64,000 bases of DNA, from positions 412,713 to 476,712 of the forward strand of contig NZ_JADGMY010000028.1 in NCBI RefSeq assembly GCF_015234515.1, read 5' to 3'. The translations under genes were made by a program, and so were the position numbers. Under the pieces are notes generated by a model. That model worked only from the letters and a program-made list of their open reading frames with translations. It did no database searches and was not told where the DNA came from. Shown here in pieces: positions 1 to 9,103 of the stretch (its first letter is position 1; each line of letters starts with the position of its first letter). The DNA is from Cellulomonas sp. Lineage in GTDB: Bacteria > Actinomycetota > Actinomycetes > Actinomycetales > Cellulomonadaceae.

Positions 1-153
1 AGCGACGCGGACCCGTCCCGCCGGGGACGCGGACCGCGAGCGGACCCCGTCCCGCAGTGGACGTCAGCGACGTGGACCCCGTCCCGCAGTGGACGTCAGC
101 GACGTGGACCCCGTCCCGCCGGGGACGCGGACCGCGAGCGGACCCCGTCCCGC
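1..153. repeat. Tandem array of alternating 34-bp and 32-bp units ending in GGACCCCGTCCCGC
   Basis: Units 22-55 and 120-153 identical (cggggacgcggaccgcgagcggaccccgtcccgc); units 56-87 and 88-119 identical (agtggacgtcagcgacgtggaccccgtcccgc); partial unit at 1-21. Confidence 0.9.
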
Positions 154-199
154 CGGGCGCGCTCGCGACGCGCGCGGGCCGCTCTCGTAACCTCGGACC

Positions 200-517
200 G
201 TGACCGTCCTCGTCGACCCCCCGCTGTGGCCCCGGCACGGGACCGTGTGGGGGCACCTCGTGAGCGACACCTCGTACGCGGAGCTGCACGACTTCGCGGA
301 GCGCGCCGGCATCCCGCGGCGGGCGTTCGACCAGGACCACTACGACGTGCCGGCCGAGCGGTGGGACGACGTCGTCGCGCTGGGCGCCGAACCCGTGGGC
401 ACGCGTGACCTGGTCCGCCGCCTGCGCGCCTCGGGACTGCGCGTCACCGCCCGCGAACGTCACCCGCCAGCTCCCCCGGCGGGACGGCCAGGACACCCGG
501 CACGTCCCACCGGCTGA
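200..517 (+). CDS. DUF4031 domain-containing protein
   Basis: MTVLVDPPLWPRHGTVWGHLVSDTSYAELHDFAERAGIPRRAFDQDHYDVP pattern typical of DUF4031. Confidence 0.8.
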   Translation: MTVLVDPPLWPRHGTVWGHLVSDTSYAELHDFAERAGIPRRAFDQDHYDVPAERWDDVVALGAEPVGTRDLVRRLRASGLRVTARERHPPAPPAGRPGHPARPTG

Positions 518-530
518 GACACGGCCCCCA

Positions 531-586
531 CGAGACCGGGCTCGGTCGTCGATCGCGGCATCGAAGGACGACCCAGCCCGGTCTCG
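531..586. terminator. Strong bidirectional hairpin between convergent genes
   Basis: CGAGACCGGGCTCGGTCGTC / GACGACCCAGCCCGGTCTCG, 19 of 20 bp paired, loop about 16 nt. Confidence 0.75.
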
Positions 587-622
587 CGCGGACCGCGTCC
601 CGGGATGTGGACGACGGGCGCC

Positions 623-1597
623 TCAGGCCTGGACTGCCGTCCGCGACCGCGCCACCGCCGCGGCCAGGCCCACCGCGAGCGCTGCACAGACCAGCACCCC
701 GACCGCTCCCGCCACGGCGACGAGCACACCCCCCGCGTCGCCGTAGTCGGCCAGCGGCATCCCGGCGAGCGCGTGGTCACGGGCCGCACCGGCGAACCCG
801 GTGCGTTCCGCGGTCGCCTCGAGGCCGTCGGGCGCGGACGAGGCGAACGACGACAGCACCACGGCCGCCAGCCCTCCGAGTCCGGCGAGGACGCCGGCAG
901 GACGCAGCGCCCCCGAGCGGGCGGGCGCGCCGTCGCGCGCGGTGAGCGCGACCGCGTCGGGCCGCACGGCGACGACCACCGCGACCACCGCCCCCGTGAT
1001 CACGGCCTCACCGAGCCCGATCAGGGCGTGCACACCGAGCATGTGCGCCGCCAGCGCACCCGTCGGCACGCCGACCGTCCCGCCCACGGCATACAGCCCG
1101 ACGAACAGCGCCGCCGCTGCGACGACCCCCGCGGCACCACCGAGAGCCGCACCCAGCGGGCCTGCCGCGCGCCCGTCCCCGCCGGCCGTCCGGCGGCGCG
1201 CGGCGCCGACGACGCCCCGCGCGACCACCCAGCCGACGAGCGTGCCGACGACCGCCATGAGCAGCGTGTTCGTCCCCAGTGCCGTGAGGCCGCCGTCCGC
1301 GAAGACCGCCGCCTGCACGACCAGCACCACCGTCACCGACAGCAGCCCCCACACCGGTCCCAGCAGCGCAGCAGCGACCGCGCCCCCCATCAGGTGCCCG
1401 CTCGTGCCGGCACCGACCGGGTAGTTCACCATCTGCAGGCCGAACACGGCGGCCGTCGTCGCGCCGATCATCGCCGGGTGCGGCCCACGCGCCGCACCGC
1501 GTCGGGCGCGCAGCGCGGCCGCCACGACGACGGCGCCGGCGGCCGCCGCGGTCGTCGCGGACACCGGGTCGCTCAGGTACTGGTCGGGAACGTGCAT
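623..1597 (-). CDS. CbiM/NikM-type Ni/Co ECF permease with C-terminal PDGLE (CbiN-like) domain
   Basis: Starts MHVPDQYLSDPVS (conserved Met-His N-terminus); GHLMGGAVAAALLGP; C-terminal APDGLEATAERTGF. Confidence 0.85.
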   Translation of the reverse strand: MHVPDQYLSDPVSATTAAAAGAVVVAAALRARRGAARGPHPAMIGATTAAVFGLQMVNYPVGAGTSGHLMGGAVAAALLGPVWGLLSVTVVLVVQAAVFADGGLTALGTNTLLMAVVGTLVGWVVARGVVGAARRRTAGGDGRAAGPLGAALGGAAGVVAAAALFVGLYAVGGTVGVPTGALAAHMLGVHALIGLGEAVITGAVVAVVVAVRPDAVALTARDGAPARSGALRPAGVLAGLGGLAAVVLSSFASSAPDGLEATAERTGFAGAARDHALAGMPLADYGDAGGVLVAVAGAVGVLVCAALAVGLAAAVARSRTAVQA

Positions 1598-1685
1598 CGT
1601 CGTGCTCCTTCGGGTGCTCGGGGGCGCGATCGCCCTGTCCGGGATCGGTGGTACGGGTGTCGGGCCGACGTGCCGTGCCGGCTCA

Positions 1686-3485
1686 TCAGGTCCTCTGCGT
1701 CGCGAGGACCGCCGGCCGGCCGGGGCCGGCGCGGGCCCCCGTCGCGGCGGGAGCGCGGGGCACGCAGGTCCAGCAGACGACCCACGAGCCGTCGGTGAGC
1801 TCGACCGGCCCGAGGGCCGCGGGCGCGGGCAGCGACACCAGGAGCCTGCCGAGCGCCCCGGCCGAGAGCCGCCAGACGTCGCCGGCGAACGACGCGCCCG
1901 CACCCCGTGCGACCCGCGCGAGGGCCGGCCCGTGGGGGTACGCCGGGCGGGGCTCGTCCCCGTCCGGCGCGCGGAGCTCGTACGCGTCCGACGTCCGCGC
2001 CCCGCGCTCGCACCGCCCGCCGAGGCCGGCGAGGGTGCGCCGCACAGCGCCGTCGGCCGGCCCGACGACCAGCAGCTCGACGGACCCCGGCACCACCAGG
2101 GGCGCGACGGGCCTCGGCAGCACCTGGGCGCCGTCGCCCGCCACCGGCGCGAGCAGCCGCGCCGCGAGGTCGAGGGCAGGCTGGTCGTCGAAGGCACGCG
2201 CGAGGACGCTGACGCCGAACGGCTCGCCGTCGACCGTCCCGACGGGCAGCGCGACGGCGGCCAGGTCCAGCAGGTTGACGAAGTTCGTGTAGGTCCCGAG
2301 CCGGCGGTTGACCCCCACGGGGTCGGCCGCGACGTCGGCGAGCGTCGGGTGGTCGGTGGTCGTGGGCAGCAGCAGCAGGTCGCACCCGTCGAGCACGTCG
2401 AGCGCGTGGGCGCGCGCCGTGGCCAACGCGGCCCGGTCCCGCACGTACTCCGCCGCGGAGACGCTCGCCCCGGCGAGCACGATGGCCGCGACGGTGGGGT
2501 CGGCGTCCGGCGGCGAGCCCGCCAGGAAGTCCCCGACGGCGGCGTACCGCTCGGCGAGGATCGCACCGTCGTAGAGCAGGTGCGCGGCGGCGAGCATGCC
2601 GGACACGTCGACCTCCACCGTGCGCGCACCCACGGCCCGCGCGTGCGCGACGGCGGCACGGAAGGCGACGCGCCACGACGGCGTCAGCGCCTCGAGGTCC
2701 GCCGCCCGGGGCACGGCGACGACCGGGTGCTCGGGCAGCGCGAGCCGGACGTCCGCCGGCCAGCCACGACCGCCCGACCGGTCGCCCGAGGCCTCGACCA
2801 TGATCCGGGTCGCGTGCGCACCGGTGGCCAGGTCGCGCGTCAGCGTCGTGACGACGTCGTACGACGCGCACGCGGGCACGACGCCGTCGGTCGGGACGAG
2901 GCCCACGGTCGTCTTGATGCCCACCAGACCGTGGAACGCGGCCGGGACGCGGCCCGAGCCGGCCGTGTCGGTGCCGATGCCGATGTCCGCGACGCCCAGC
3001 GCGACGGCGACCGCCGACCCGGACGACGACCCCCCGGACACGCGGTCCGGCAGCGTCGCGTGCCGGACCGCGCCGTACGGGCTGCGCGTGCCGACCAGGC
3101 CCGTGGCGAACTGGTCGAGGTTGGTCTTGCCCAGCAGGACCGCGCCCGCGTCGAGCAGCGCCTGCACGGCCGGTGCGGTGCGCGGGGCCGGGCCGGGGCG
3201 GCCGCGGGGGTCCGTGGCGTACGAGGGGCAGCCGGCGGTCGTCGGCAGCCCGGCGACGTCGACGTTGTCCTTGACGGCCAGCGTCGTGCCCGCCAGCGGC
3301 AGGTGCTCGCCCGCGGCGACCCGCTGGTCGACACGCCGGGCGGCGGCGAGCGCGTCGGCCTCGGGGAGCAGCAGGGTCCACACCTCGGGCCGGTCGACCT
3401 CCCGCAACCGCGCGTGGGCCGCGCGCACCCGGGCCTGCGCGGTCGCGCTGCGCGTACCGGCCGCGCCGGGACGCCGGGCCGTCAC
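1686..3485 (-). CDS. atzF: Allophanate hydrolase (amidase signature family)
   Basis: VKDNVDVAG and GGSSSGSAVAVALGVADIGIGTDTAGSGRVPA amidase motifs plus C-terminal allophanate hydrolase domain; GTG start overlaps upstream TGA. Confidence 0.9.
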   Translation of the reverse strand: MTARRPGAAGTRSATAQARVRAAHARLREVDRPEVWTLLLPEADALAAARRVDQRVAAGEHLPLAGTTLAVKDNVDVAGLPTTAGCPSYATDPRGRPGPAPRTAPAVQALLDAGAVLLGKTNLDQFATGLVGTRSPYGAVRHATLPDRVSGGSSSGSAVAVALGVADIGIGTDTAGSGRVPAAFHGLVGIKTTVGLVPTDGVVPACASYDVVTTLTRDLATGAHATRIMVEASGDRSGGRGWPADVRLALPEHPVVAVPRAADLEALTPSWRVAFRAAVAHARAVGARTVEVDVSGMLAAAHLLYDGAILAERYAAVGDFLAGSPPDADPTVAAIVLAGASVSAAEYVRDRAALATARAHALDVLDGCDLLLLPTTTDHPTLADVAADPVGVNRRLGTYTNFVNLLDLAAVALPVGTVDGEPFGVSVLARAFDDQPALDLAARLLAPVAGDGAQVLPRPVAPLVVPGSVELLVVGPADGAVRRTLAGLGGRCERGARTSDAYELRAPDGDEPRPAYPHGPALARVARGAGASFAGDVWRLSAGALGRLLVSLPAPAALGPVELTDGSWVVCWTCVPRAPAATGARAGPGRPAVLATQRT

Positions 3486-6400
3486 GTGGCGACCTCCAGC
3501 ACCGCGAGGGGCGTGCCGGGTGCCACGTGGTGCCCCGGCTCGACGAGCACGCGCACCACGCGACCGTCGGCCGGCGCGGCGACGGGCAGCTCGAGCTTCA
3601 TGGCCTCCAGGGCGACCAGCACGTCGCCCGCGCGCACGTCGGCGCCGACGGTGGCCGCCACCCGCCACACGGCCCCGACCATGGGCGACACCACGAGCAC
3701 GTGCCCGGCGGGGAGGTCGACGACGGGCGCGTCGCCGTCCGGAGCACCGGCGGCGCCGTGGCCCCGCCACGACGGACCGCACCGCGCAGCACCGGCACGC
3801 GCCCCCTCGTCCTCGGCACGGACGTCGAGCTCGCCCGCCGCGGCCCAGGCGGCGCGCTCCGCCGCGAAGGCCACCGCCTGCCGCGCACGCGTCGCCGCGA
3901 TCTCCTCGGCGTGCGTGGTCAGCAACGCGTGGTGCTCCCGCGCGGAGAACTCCCCCTCCTCGACGTGCACGTCGAGGCGCCCGGCGGCGAACGCGGCGCG
4001 CTGCTCCGCGAGCTCGGCGGCGCTCACGCGGTGCCACACGATGCGGTCGAAGAACCGCAGCAGCCACGGCGCGCCCGACGTCCCACGACGCCGGTGCCCC
4101 GACCAGACCGGCAGGGTCCGGCCGACCAGCTGGTAGCCACCCGGGGAGTCCATGCCGTAGACGCACAGGTACTGCCCGCCCAGCCCGACCGTCCCCGCCG
4201 CGGTCCACGTGCGCGCCGGGTTGTACTTGGTCGTCAGCAGCCGGTGCCGGGGGTCGAGGGGCACGGCCAGGGGGGCACCCAGGTACACGTCGCCGAGGCC
4301 GAGCACCAGGTACTCCGCCGCCAGCAGGGTGTCCAGGACGTCGTGCGCGCTCGCCAGGCCGTTCATGCGGCGTACGAGCTCGACGTTCGACGGCAGCCAG
4401 GGCGCGCGCTCCCGCACGCCCGCGGTGTACCGCTCGACCGCCTCGTCCACCGCCGGGTCCTCGAACGACAGCGGCAGGTGCACGCGGCGGGACGGCACGA
4501 CGAGCACGTCGGTCGGGGGCAGGTGGGCCTCCAGCGCGGCGAGCACGTCCACGAGCGCGCGCACGGGCAGCGACGCCGGGTCGACGTGCACGTGCAGGGT
4601 GCGCACCCCGGGCGTGACGTCGACGACGCCGGGCAGCGCGCGGGCGCGCAGCGCCTCGGCGAGCGCGTGCACCCGCAGCCGCAGCCCGAGGTCCAGCACC
4701 GGAGGGCCGTACTCGACCAGCACGTTGTCGTCACCGCCACGCCGGTAGACCACCTCAGGACGCCCGCGTGGGCCGTCGGCCGTCACCTGCGCGAGCACGC
4801 CGTCGTCGCCGTCGGGACCGGTGCGCAGGTCCGGGGGCAGCGTCGCCGCGGCGCGTCGGACGGTCGAGGTGCGCAGCACCTCGGCGGCGGCCGCGTCGAC
4901 CGGAACCAGGCGCACGGTGTCCCCGGGGCGGATCTGCCCGAGGCGCCAGCGGTGGCCCGTCACCACCGTGACAGGGCACGCGAACCCGCCCAGCGAGGGC
5001 CCGTCCGGGCCCAGCAGGATCGGGGTGTCGCCCGACAGGTTGAGCGCGCCGACGCTGTACGGGTTGTCGTGGACGTTCGACGGGTGCAGGCCGGCCTCGC
5101 CGCCGTCGGGCCGTGCCCAGCGCAGCCGCGGGCCGGTCAGGCGGACACCGCTGCGGTCGGTGTGGGCCTGCACCTGCCACGTGGCGCCGTACAGCGTCGC
5201 CATGCCCTCGCGCGTCAGGTGGGCCGGGGCGGGCTGCGGCCCCTCCTGCACCGCGAGCTCCCACGCGTGCGTGAGCCGCGGACGCGCCTCGAGGGGCACC
5301 GGCGCGACCGGGCGGGCGTCGTCCGGCACCGGCGCGGGGACCAGCACGTCCCCCGTCGCGAGCGCACTCCCGGTGTACCCGCCGAACCCGCCGGGCACGA
5401 ACGTCGCCGCCGACCCGAGATACCGCGGGACGTCCAGACCCCCGCGGACCAGCACGTACGTCCGCAGGCCGGGCCCGTGGGGTGCGCCGATGTCGAGCAC
5501 GCCGCCCGCGGGCACGTCGACGGGCTGCCACGACGGGACGGGCACGCCGTCGACGCTCACCGGCACGTCCGCGCCCGTCACGCACACCACCGCCGGGTGG
5601 CTGAACCGCAGCCGGGGGCCCGCCAGCGTGCACTCCAGGCCCGGTGCGCCCTCGGGGTTGCCGAGCGCGACGTTGCCGAGCCGGAACGACAGGTCGTCCA
5701 CCGGCCCCGACGGGCACACGCCCACGTCCCAGTACCCGACGCGTCCGGGCCAGTCCTGCACGGTCGTCAGGACGCCGGGCCGCAGCACCTCGACCCACGG
5801 CTCGTCGTCCGTGACCCCGGCGAGGGTCGCGGTCGTGTGGCGTGCCGCCCGGACGTCCGGGTCCGCCACGGCGGCGCGCAGCAGCGGCAGGTTGGTGGCG
5901 ACGCCGTGCACGGCCGTGCCCGCGAGCGCGACCCCGGCCGCGGCGAACGCCGACGCGCGGTCGGAGGCGTGCACGACGACCTTGGCGAGCAGCGGGTCGT
6001 AGTGCGTCGTGATCTCCTGACCGGGCTCGGCCCAGGTGTCGACGCGGACGTCCGCGGGCAGGTCGACGGCGGTGAGCAGGCCGGTGCCGGGGCGGTAGCC
6101 GCGGCGCGGGTCCTCCGCGTAGACGCGCGCCTCGACCGCGTGGCCGTGGACCGGCGGGCCGGTGTCGGGCAGGGCGGCGAGCTCGGCGTGCAGGTCGCCG
6201 TCCCCGCGCGCGAGGCGCAGCATCCAGCCGACGAGGTCGACGCCCGTGACCTCCTCGGTGACGGTGTGCTCGACCTGCAGCCGCGCGTTGACCTCGAGGA
6301 ACGCGTGGTCCCCGCGCTCGACGTCGACGACGTACTCCACCGTGCCGGCCGACCGGTACCCGACCGACGCGGTCAACGCACGCGCGGACGCGGCCAGCTG

Positions 6401-7138
6401 CGCGCGCAGGTCGCCGGGCAGGCCCGGGGCGGGCGCCTCCTCGACGACCTTCTGGTGGCGGCGCTGCAGCGAGCAGTCGCGGTCCCCCAGGCTGACGACC
6501 CGCCCCGTGCCGTCGCCGAACACCTGGACCTCCACGTGCCGGGCCCGGCGCACGAGCCGCTCGAGGAAGATCCCGTCGTGGGACGCCGGGAGCCGCGCGA
6601 GCCGCTCGTACGCCGCGCGCACGTCCGCGGGTGTCGCGCACGCGCGCATGCCGAGGCCACCGCCCCCGCCGGCGGCCTTGACCATCACGGGGTAGCCGAG
6701 GTGCTCGGCGGCGGCCAGCGCGTCGTCGACGTCGGCCAGCAGACCGCTCCCCGGCAGCAGCGGGACGCCTGCCGCCTGCGCGGCCCGGCGCGCGCGGTGC
6801 TTGTCGCCGAACAACGCGAGCTGGTCGGGCGTCGGGCCGACGAACGTCAGCCCTGCCGCCTCGACCGCGCTCGCGAAGCCGGGGTCCTCCGACAGGAACC
6901 CGTACCCCGGGTGGACCGCGCCCGCCCCGGTGCGCAGCGCGGCCTCCACGACCGCGTCGACGTGCAGGTACGCGTCGGGCGGGCCGATCCGCACGGCCAC
7001 GTCCGCCAGCCGCACGTGCGGCGCGGCGGCGTCGACGTCGGAGTGCACCGCCACCGTGCGCAGGCCCAGCGCGGCCGCCGCGCGCAGGATGCGCACGGCG
7101 ATCTCGCCCCGGTTGGCCACGAGCAGGGTGTCGAACAC
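3482..7138 (-). CDS. uca: Urea carboxylase (biotin carboxylase, KipI/KipA-like and biotinyl domains)
   Basis: VFDTLLVANRGEIAVRILRAA start; ATP-grasp biotin carboxylase; central carboxyltransferase-like region; C-terminal VALEAMKLE biotinyl motif; GTG start at 7138. Confidence 0.88.
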   Translation of the reverse strand: MFDTLLVANRGEIAVRILRAAAALGLRTVAVHSDVDAAAPHVRLADVAVRIGPPDAYLHVDAVVEAALRTGAGAVHPGYGFLSEDPGFASAVEAAGLTFVGPTPDQLALFGDKHRARRAAQAAGVPLLPGSGLLADVDDALAAAEHLGYPVMVKAAGGGGGLGMRACATPADVRAAYERLARLPASHDGIFLERLVRRARHVEVQVFGDGTGRVVSLGDRDCSLQRRHQKVVEEAPAPGLPGDLRAQLAASARALTASVGYRSAGTVEYVVDVERGDHAFLEVNARLQVEHTVTEEVTGVDLVGWMLRLARGDGDLHAELAALPDTGPPVHGHAVEARVYAEDPRRGYRPGTGLLTAVDLPADVRVDTWAEPGQEITTHYDPLLAKVVVHASDRASAFAAAGVALAGTAVHGVATNLPLLRAAVADPDVRAARHTTATLAGVTDDEPWVEVLRPGVLTTVQDWPGRVGYWDVGVCPSGPVDDLSFRLGNVALGNPEGAPGLECTLAGPRLRFSHPAVVCVTGADVPVSVDGVPVPSWQPVDVPAGGVLDIGAPHGPGLRTYVLVRGGLDVPRYLGSAATFVPGGFGGYTGSALATGDVLVPAPVPDDARPVAPVPLEARPRLTHAWELAVQEGPQPAPAHLTREGMATLYGATWQVQAHTDRSGVRLTGPRLRWARPDGGEAGLHPSNVHDNPYSVGALNLSGDTPILLGPDGPSLGGFACPVTVVTGHRWRLGQIRPGDTVRLVPVDAAAAEVLRTSTVRRAAATLPPDLRTGPDGDDGVLAQVTADGPRGRPEVVYRRGGDDNVLVEYGPPVLDLGLRLRVHALAEALRARALPGVVDVTPGVRTLHVHVDPASLPVRALVDVLAALEAHLPPTDVLVVPSRRVHLPLSFEDPAVDEAVERYTAGVRERAPWLPSNVELVRRMNGLASAHDVLDTLLAAEYLVLGLGDVYLGAPLAVPLDPRHRLLTTKYNPARTWTAAGTVGLGGQYLCVYGMDSPGGYQLVGRTLPVWSGHRRRGTSGAPWLLRFFDRIVWHRVSAAELAEQRAAFAAGRLDVHVEEGEFSAREHHALLTTHAEEIAATRARQAVAFAAERAAWAAAGELDVRAEDEGARAGAARCGPSWRGHGAAGAPDGDAPVVDLPAGHVLVVSPMVGAVWRVAATVGADVRAGDVLVALEAMKLELPVAAPADGRVVRVLVEPGHHVAPGTPLAVLEVAT

Positions 7139-7163
7139 GGCGTCCTTCAGGTCGGGAGCGGCG

Positions 7164-7172
7164 TGTATACGC
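7164..7172 (+). promoter_or_regulatory. TGTATACGC candidate operator (copy 1)
   Basis: Exact 9-mer shared with 15036-15044 (minus) and 15124-15132 (plus), between uca and the metP-like gene. Confidence 0.5.
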
Positions 7173-7306
7173 GCCGGTATCCCGGACGGTAGGGATGCGG
7201 TGTTGCCCCGGACGTCCGACGATGTGAACGCTGGGTTACGCGCCTCGCGTTGACCGGTTCGCCGGGATACTGCACGCTCGGACGACCACGACGGCAGGAG
7301 GCCGGC

Positions 7307-8929
7307 ATGAGCGCAGCGGCGGCGGGCGCCACAGGGCAGGTGGACGAGGGGCGCAAGCGCGGCGCGTTCAGCTCGCGGCGCGTCTTCATCCTCGCGGCGA
7401 TCGGCTCGGCGGTCGGGCTGGGCAACATCTGGCGGTTCCCGTACGTGACCTACGAGAACGGGGGCGGCGCGTTCATCGTGCCGTACCTGGTCGCGCTGCT
7501 GACGGCGGGCCTGCCGTTCCTGCTGCTCGACTACGCGATCGGTCACCGGAACCGCGGCTCCGCCCCGCTGTCCTTCGCCCGCCTGCGCCGCGGCACCGAG
7601 GGGCTCGGCTGGTGGCAGGTGGCCATCTGCTTCGTCATCGCCGTCTACTACGCGGCCGTGGTCGCGTGGGCGCTGCGCTACACCTTCTTCTCGCTCGACA
7701 AGGCCTGGGGCTCCGACCCCGAGGGCTTCTTCTTCGGCGAGTTCCTCCAGGCCGGCGACGTCCGCGTCACCACCGACGTCGTGCCCGGGGTGCTCGTGCC
7801 CCTCGCGATCGTCTGGCTGGGCGTGCTGGTGATCATGGCGCTGGGCGTCCAGCGCGGGATCGGTGCGAGCTCCGTGGTCTTCATCCCGGTGCTGATCCTG
7901 GCGTTCGCGGCCCTCGTCGTGCAGGCGCTGCTGCTGCCCGGCGCGGCGGCCGGGCTCGACGCCCTCTTCACACCGGACTGGTCGGCGCTCACCTCGGCAT
8001 CGGTGTGGGCGGCCGCGTTCGGCCAGATCTTCTTCTCGCTGTCCATCGGCTTCGGCATCATGATCACGTACGCCTCGTACGTGGGCCGCCGCGAGGACAT
8101 GGTCGGCTCGGGCTTCGTCGTCGGCTTCGCGAACTCCAGCTTCGAGCTGCTCGCCGGCATCGGCGTGTTCGCCGCCCTCGGGTTCATGGCGCAGGCCAAC
8201 GGGGTCGCGGTCGGCGACGTCGCCAGCAGCGGGATCGGTCTGGCGTTCATCGCGTTCCCGACGATCATCAGCGAGGCACCGGCCGGCGCGCTCATCGGCG
8301 TCCTGTTCTTCGGGTCCCTCGTCCTGGCCGGCATCACGTCGCTCGTCAGCGTCATCGAGGTGGTCATCTCCGCCGTCCGCGACAAGTTCGACACCCGTCG
8401 CCTCACCGCGACCCTCGCGGTCGTCGTGCCGTGCGCGCTGCTGAGCCTGGCCCTGTTCAGCACGACGAGCGGCATCTACGTCCTCGACGTCGTCGACCAC
8501 TTCGTCAACCAGTACGGCATCCTCGTCGTGGCGCTGGTCAGCATGCTGGTCGTCGCCTGGGCGCTGCGCGCCCTGCCCGCCCTCGGCGCGCACCTCAACG
8601 TCCACGGCCGCCCGCGGCTCGGTCGGACCTGGCGCTTCCTGACGAGCGTCGTGGCCCCGGTGGGGCTGGTCGTCGTGCTCGTCTTCGCGCTCCGCGACGA
8701 CCTCGGCGCACCCTACGAGGACTACCCCGCCTGGCTGCTGATCGTCTTCGGCTGGCTCATGGTCGTGCTGCTGCCGGTCGTCGGGTTCCTGCTGGCCCGC
8801 GTCCCGTGGCGCGCCGGGACCCACCTGGACGGGCCGCCACCCGGCTCCGACCCCACGGCACCGCTGGACGCCACCGGCATCGGGGCGTCCGGGGCTCGCC
8901 CGGCCCGTGACGACGAGGGAGACCGCTGA
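7307..8929 (+). CDS. metP: Sodium-dependent NSS/SNF-family transporter, MetP-like
   Basis: RRVFILAAIGSAVGLGNIWRFPYVTYENGGGAFIVPYL NSS signature; followed by a MetS-like small subunit. Confidence 0.85.
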   Translation: MSAAAAGATGQVDEGRKRGAFSSRRVFILAAIGSAVGLGNIWRFPYVTYENGGGAFIVPYLVALLTAGLPFLLLDYAIGHRNRGSAPLSFARLRRGTEGLGWWQVAICFVIAVYYAAVVAWALRYTFFSLDKAWGSDPEGFFFGEFLQAGDVRVTTDVVPGVLVPLAIVWLGVLVIMALGVQRGIGASSVVFIPVLILAFAALVVQALLLPGAAAGLDALFTPDWSALTSASVWAAAFGQIFFSLSIGFGIMITYASYVGRREDMVGSGFVVGFANSSFELLAGIGVFAALGFMAQANGVAVGDVASSGIGLAFIAFPTIISEAPAGALIGVLFFGSLVLAGITSLVSVIEVVISAVRDKFDTRRLTATLAVVVPCALLSLALFSTTSGIYVLDVVDHFVNQYGILVVALVSMLVVAWALRALPALGAHLNVHGRPRLGRTWRFLTSVVAPVGLVVVLVFALRDDLGAPYEDYPAWLLIVFGWLMVVLLPVVGFLLARVPWRAGTHLDGPPPGSDPTAPLDATGIGASGARPARDDEGDR

Positions 8930-9063
8930 TGAGCACGAGCGCGATCGTGATGATGGTGGTGGCGATGGTCGTCATCTGGGGTGGGCTGGCCGCGGCGATC
9001 GTCAACCTGCTGCGGCACGGCTCGGTCGAGAACCGCGCGGAGAACGTGCGCCGGGACCTGTGA
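8929..9063 (+). CDS. metS: MetS-like small subunit of methionine/alanine importer (44 aa)
   Basis: MSTSAIVMMVVAMVVIWGGLAAAIVNLLRHGSVENRAENVRRDL; ATG overlaps the metP TGA; absent from the supplied ORF track. Confidence 0.88.
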   Translation: MSTSAIVMMVVAMVVIWGGLAAAIVNLLRHGSVENRAENVRRDL

Positions 9064-9103
9064 GGCCTGCGGCCGGCTGACGAGGCGGGGTCGCCGCACC
9101 CTC

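Noticed and set aside
1-153. Possible CRISPR array
   Set aside because: Whole units repeat without unique spacers and no cas genes are present.
1598-1685. Cobalamin or NiCo riboswitch upstream of the CbiMN gene
   Set aside because: Only 88 bp between genes and no recognisable conserved riboswitch core by eye.
3527-7192. Large plus-strand ORF of 1221 aa antisense to urea carboxylase, and similar long overlapping ORFs (e.g. 1602-4136, 32122-36462, 44118-47783, 53237-56116)
   Set aside because: Low-complexity Arg/Ala/Gly/His-rich translations on the wrong strand of clear genes; typical spurious ORFs in very GC-rich DNA.
7250-7266. TTGACC...GATACT as a sigma70 promoter for metP
   Set aside because: Spacing is only about 10 bp, incompatible with a standard -35/-10 pair.
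7139-7306. Guanidine riboswitch upstream of urea carboxylase
   Set aside because: No guanidine aptamer core recognised; region is short and better explained by the TGTATACGC operator-like site.
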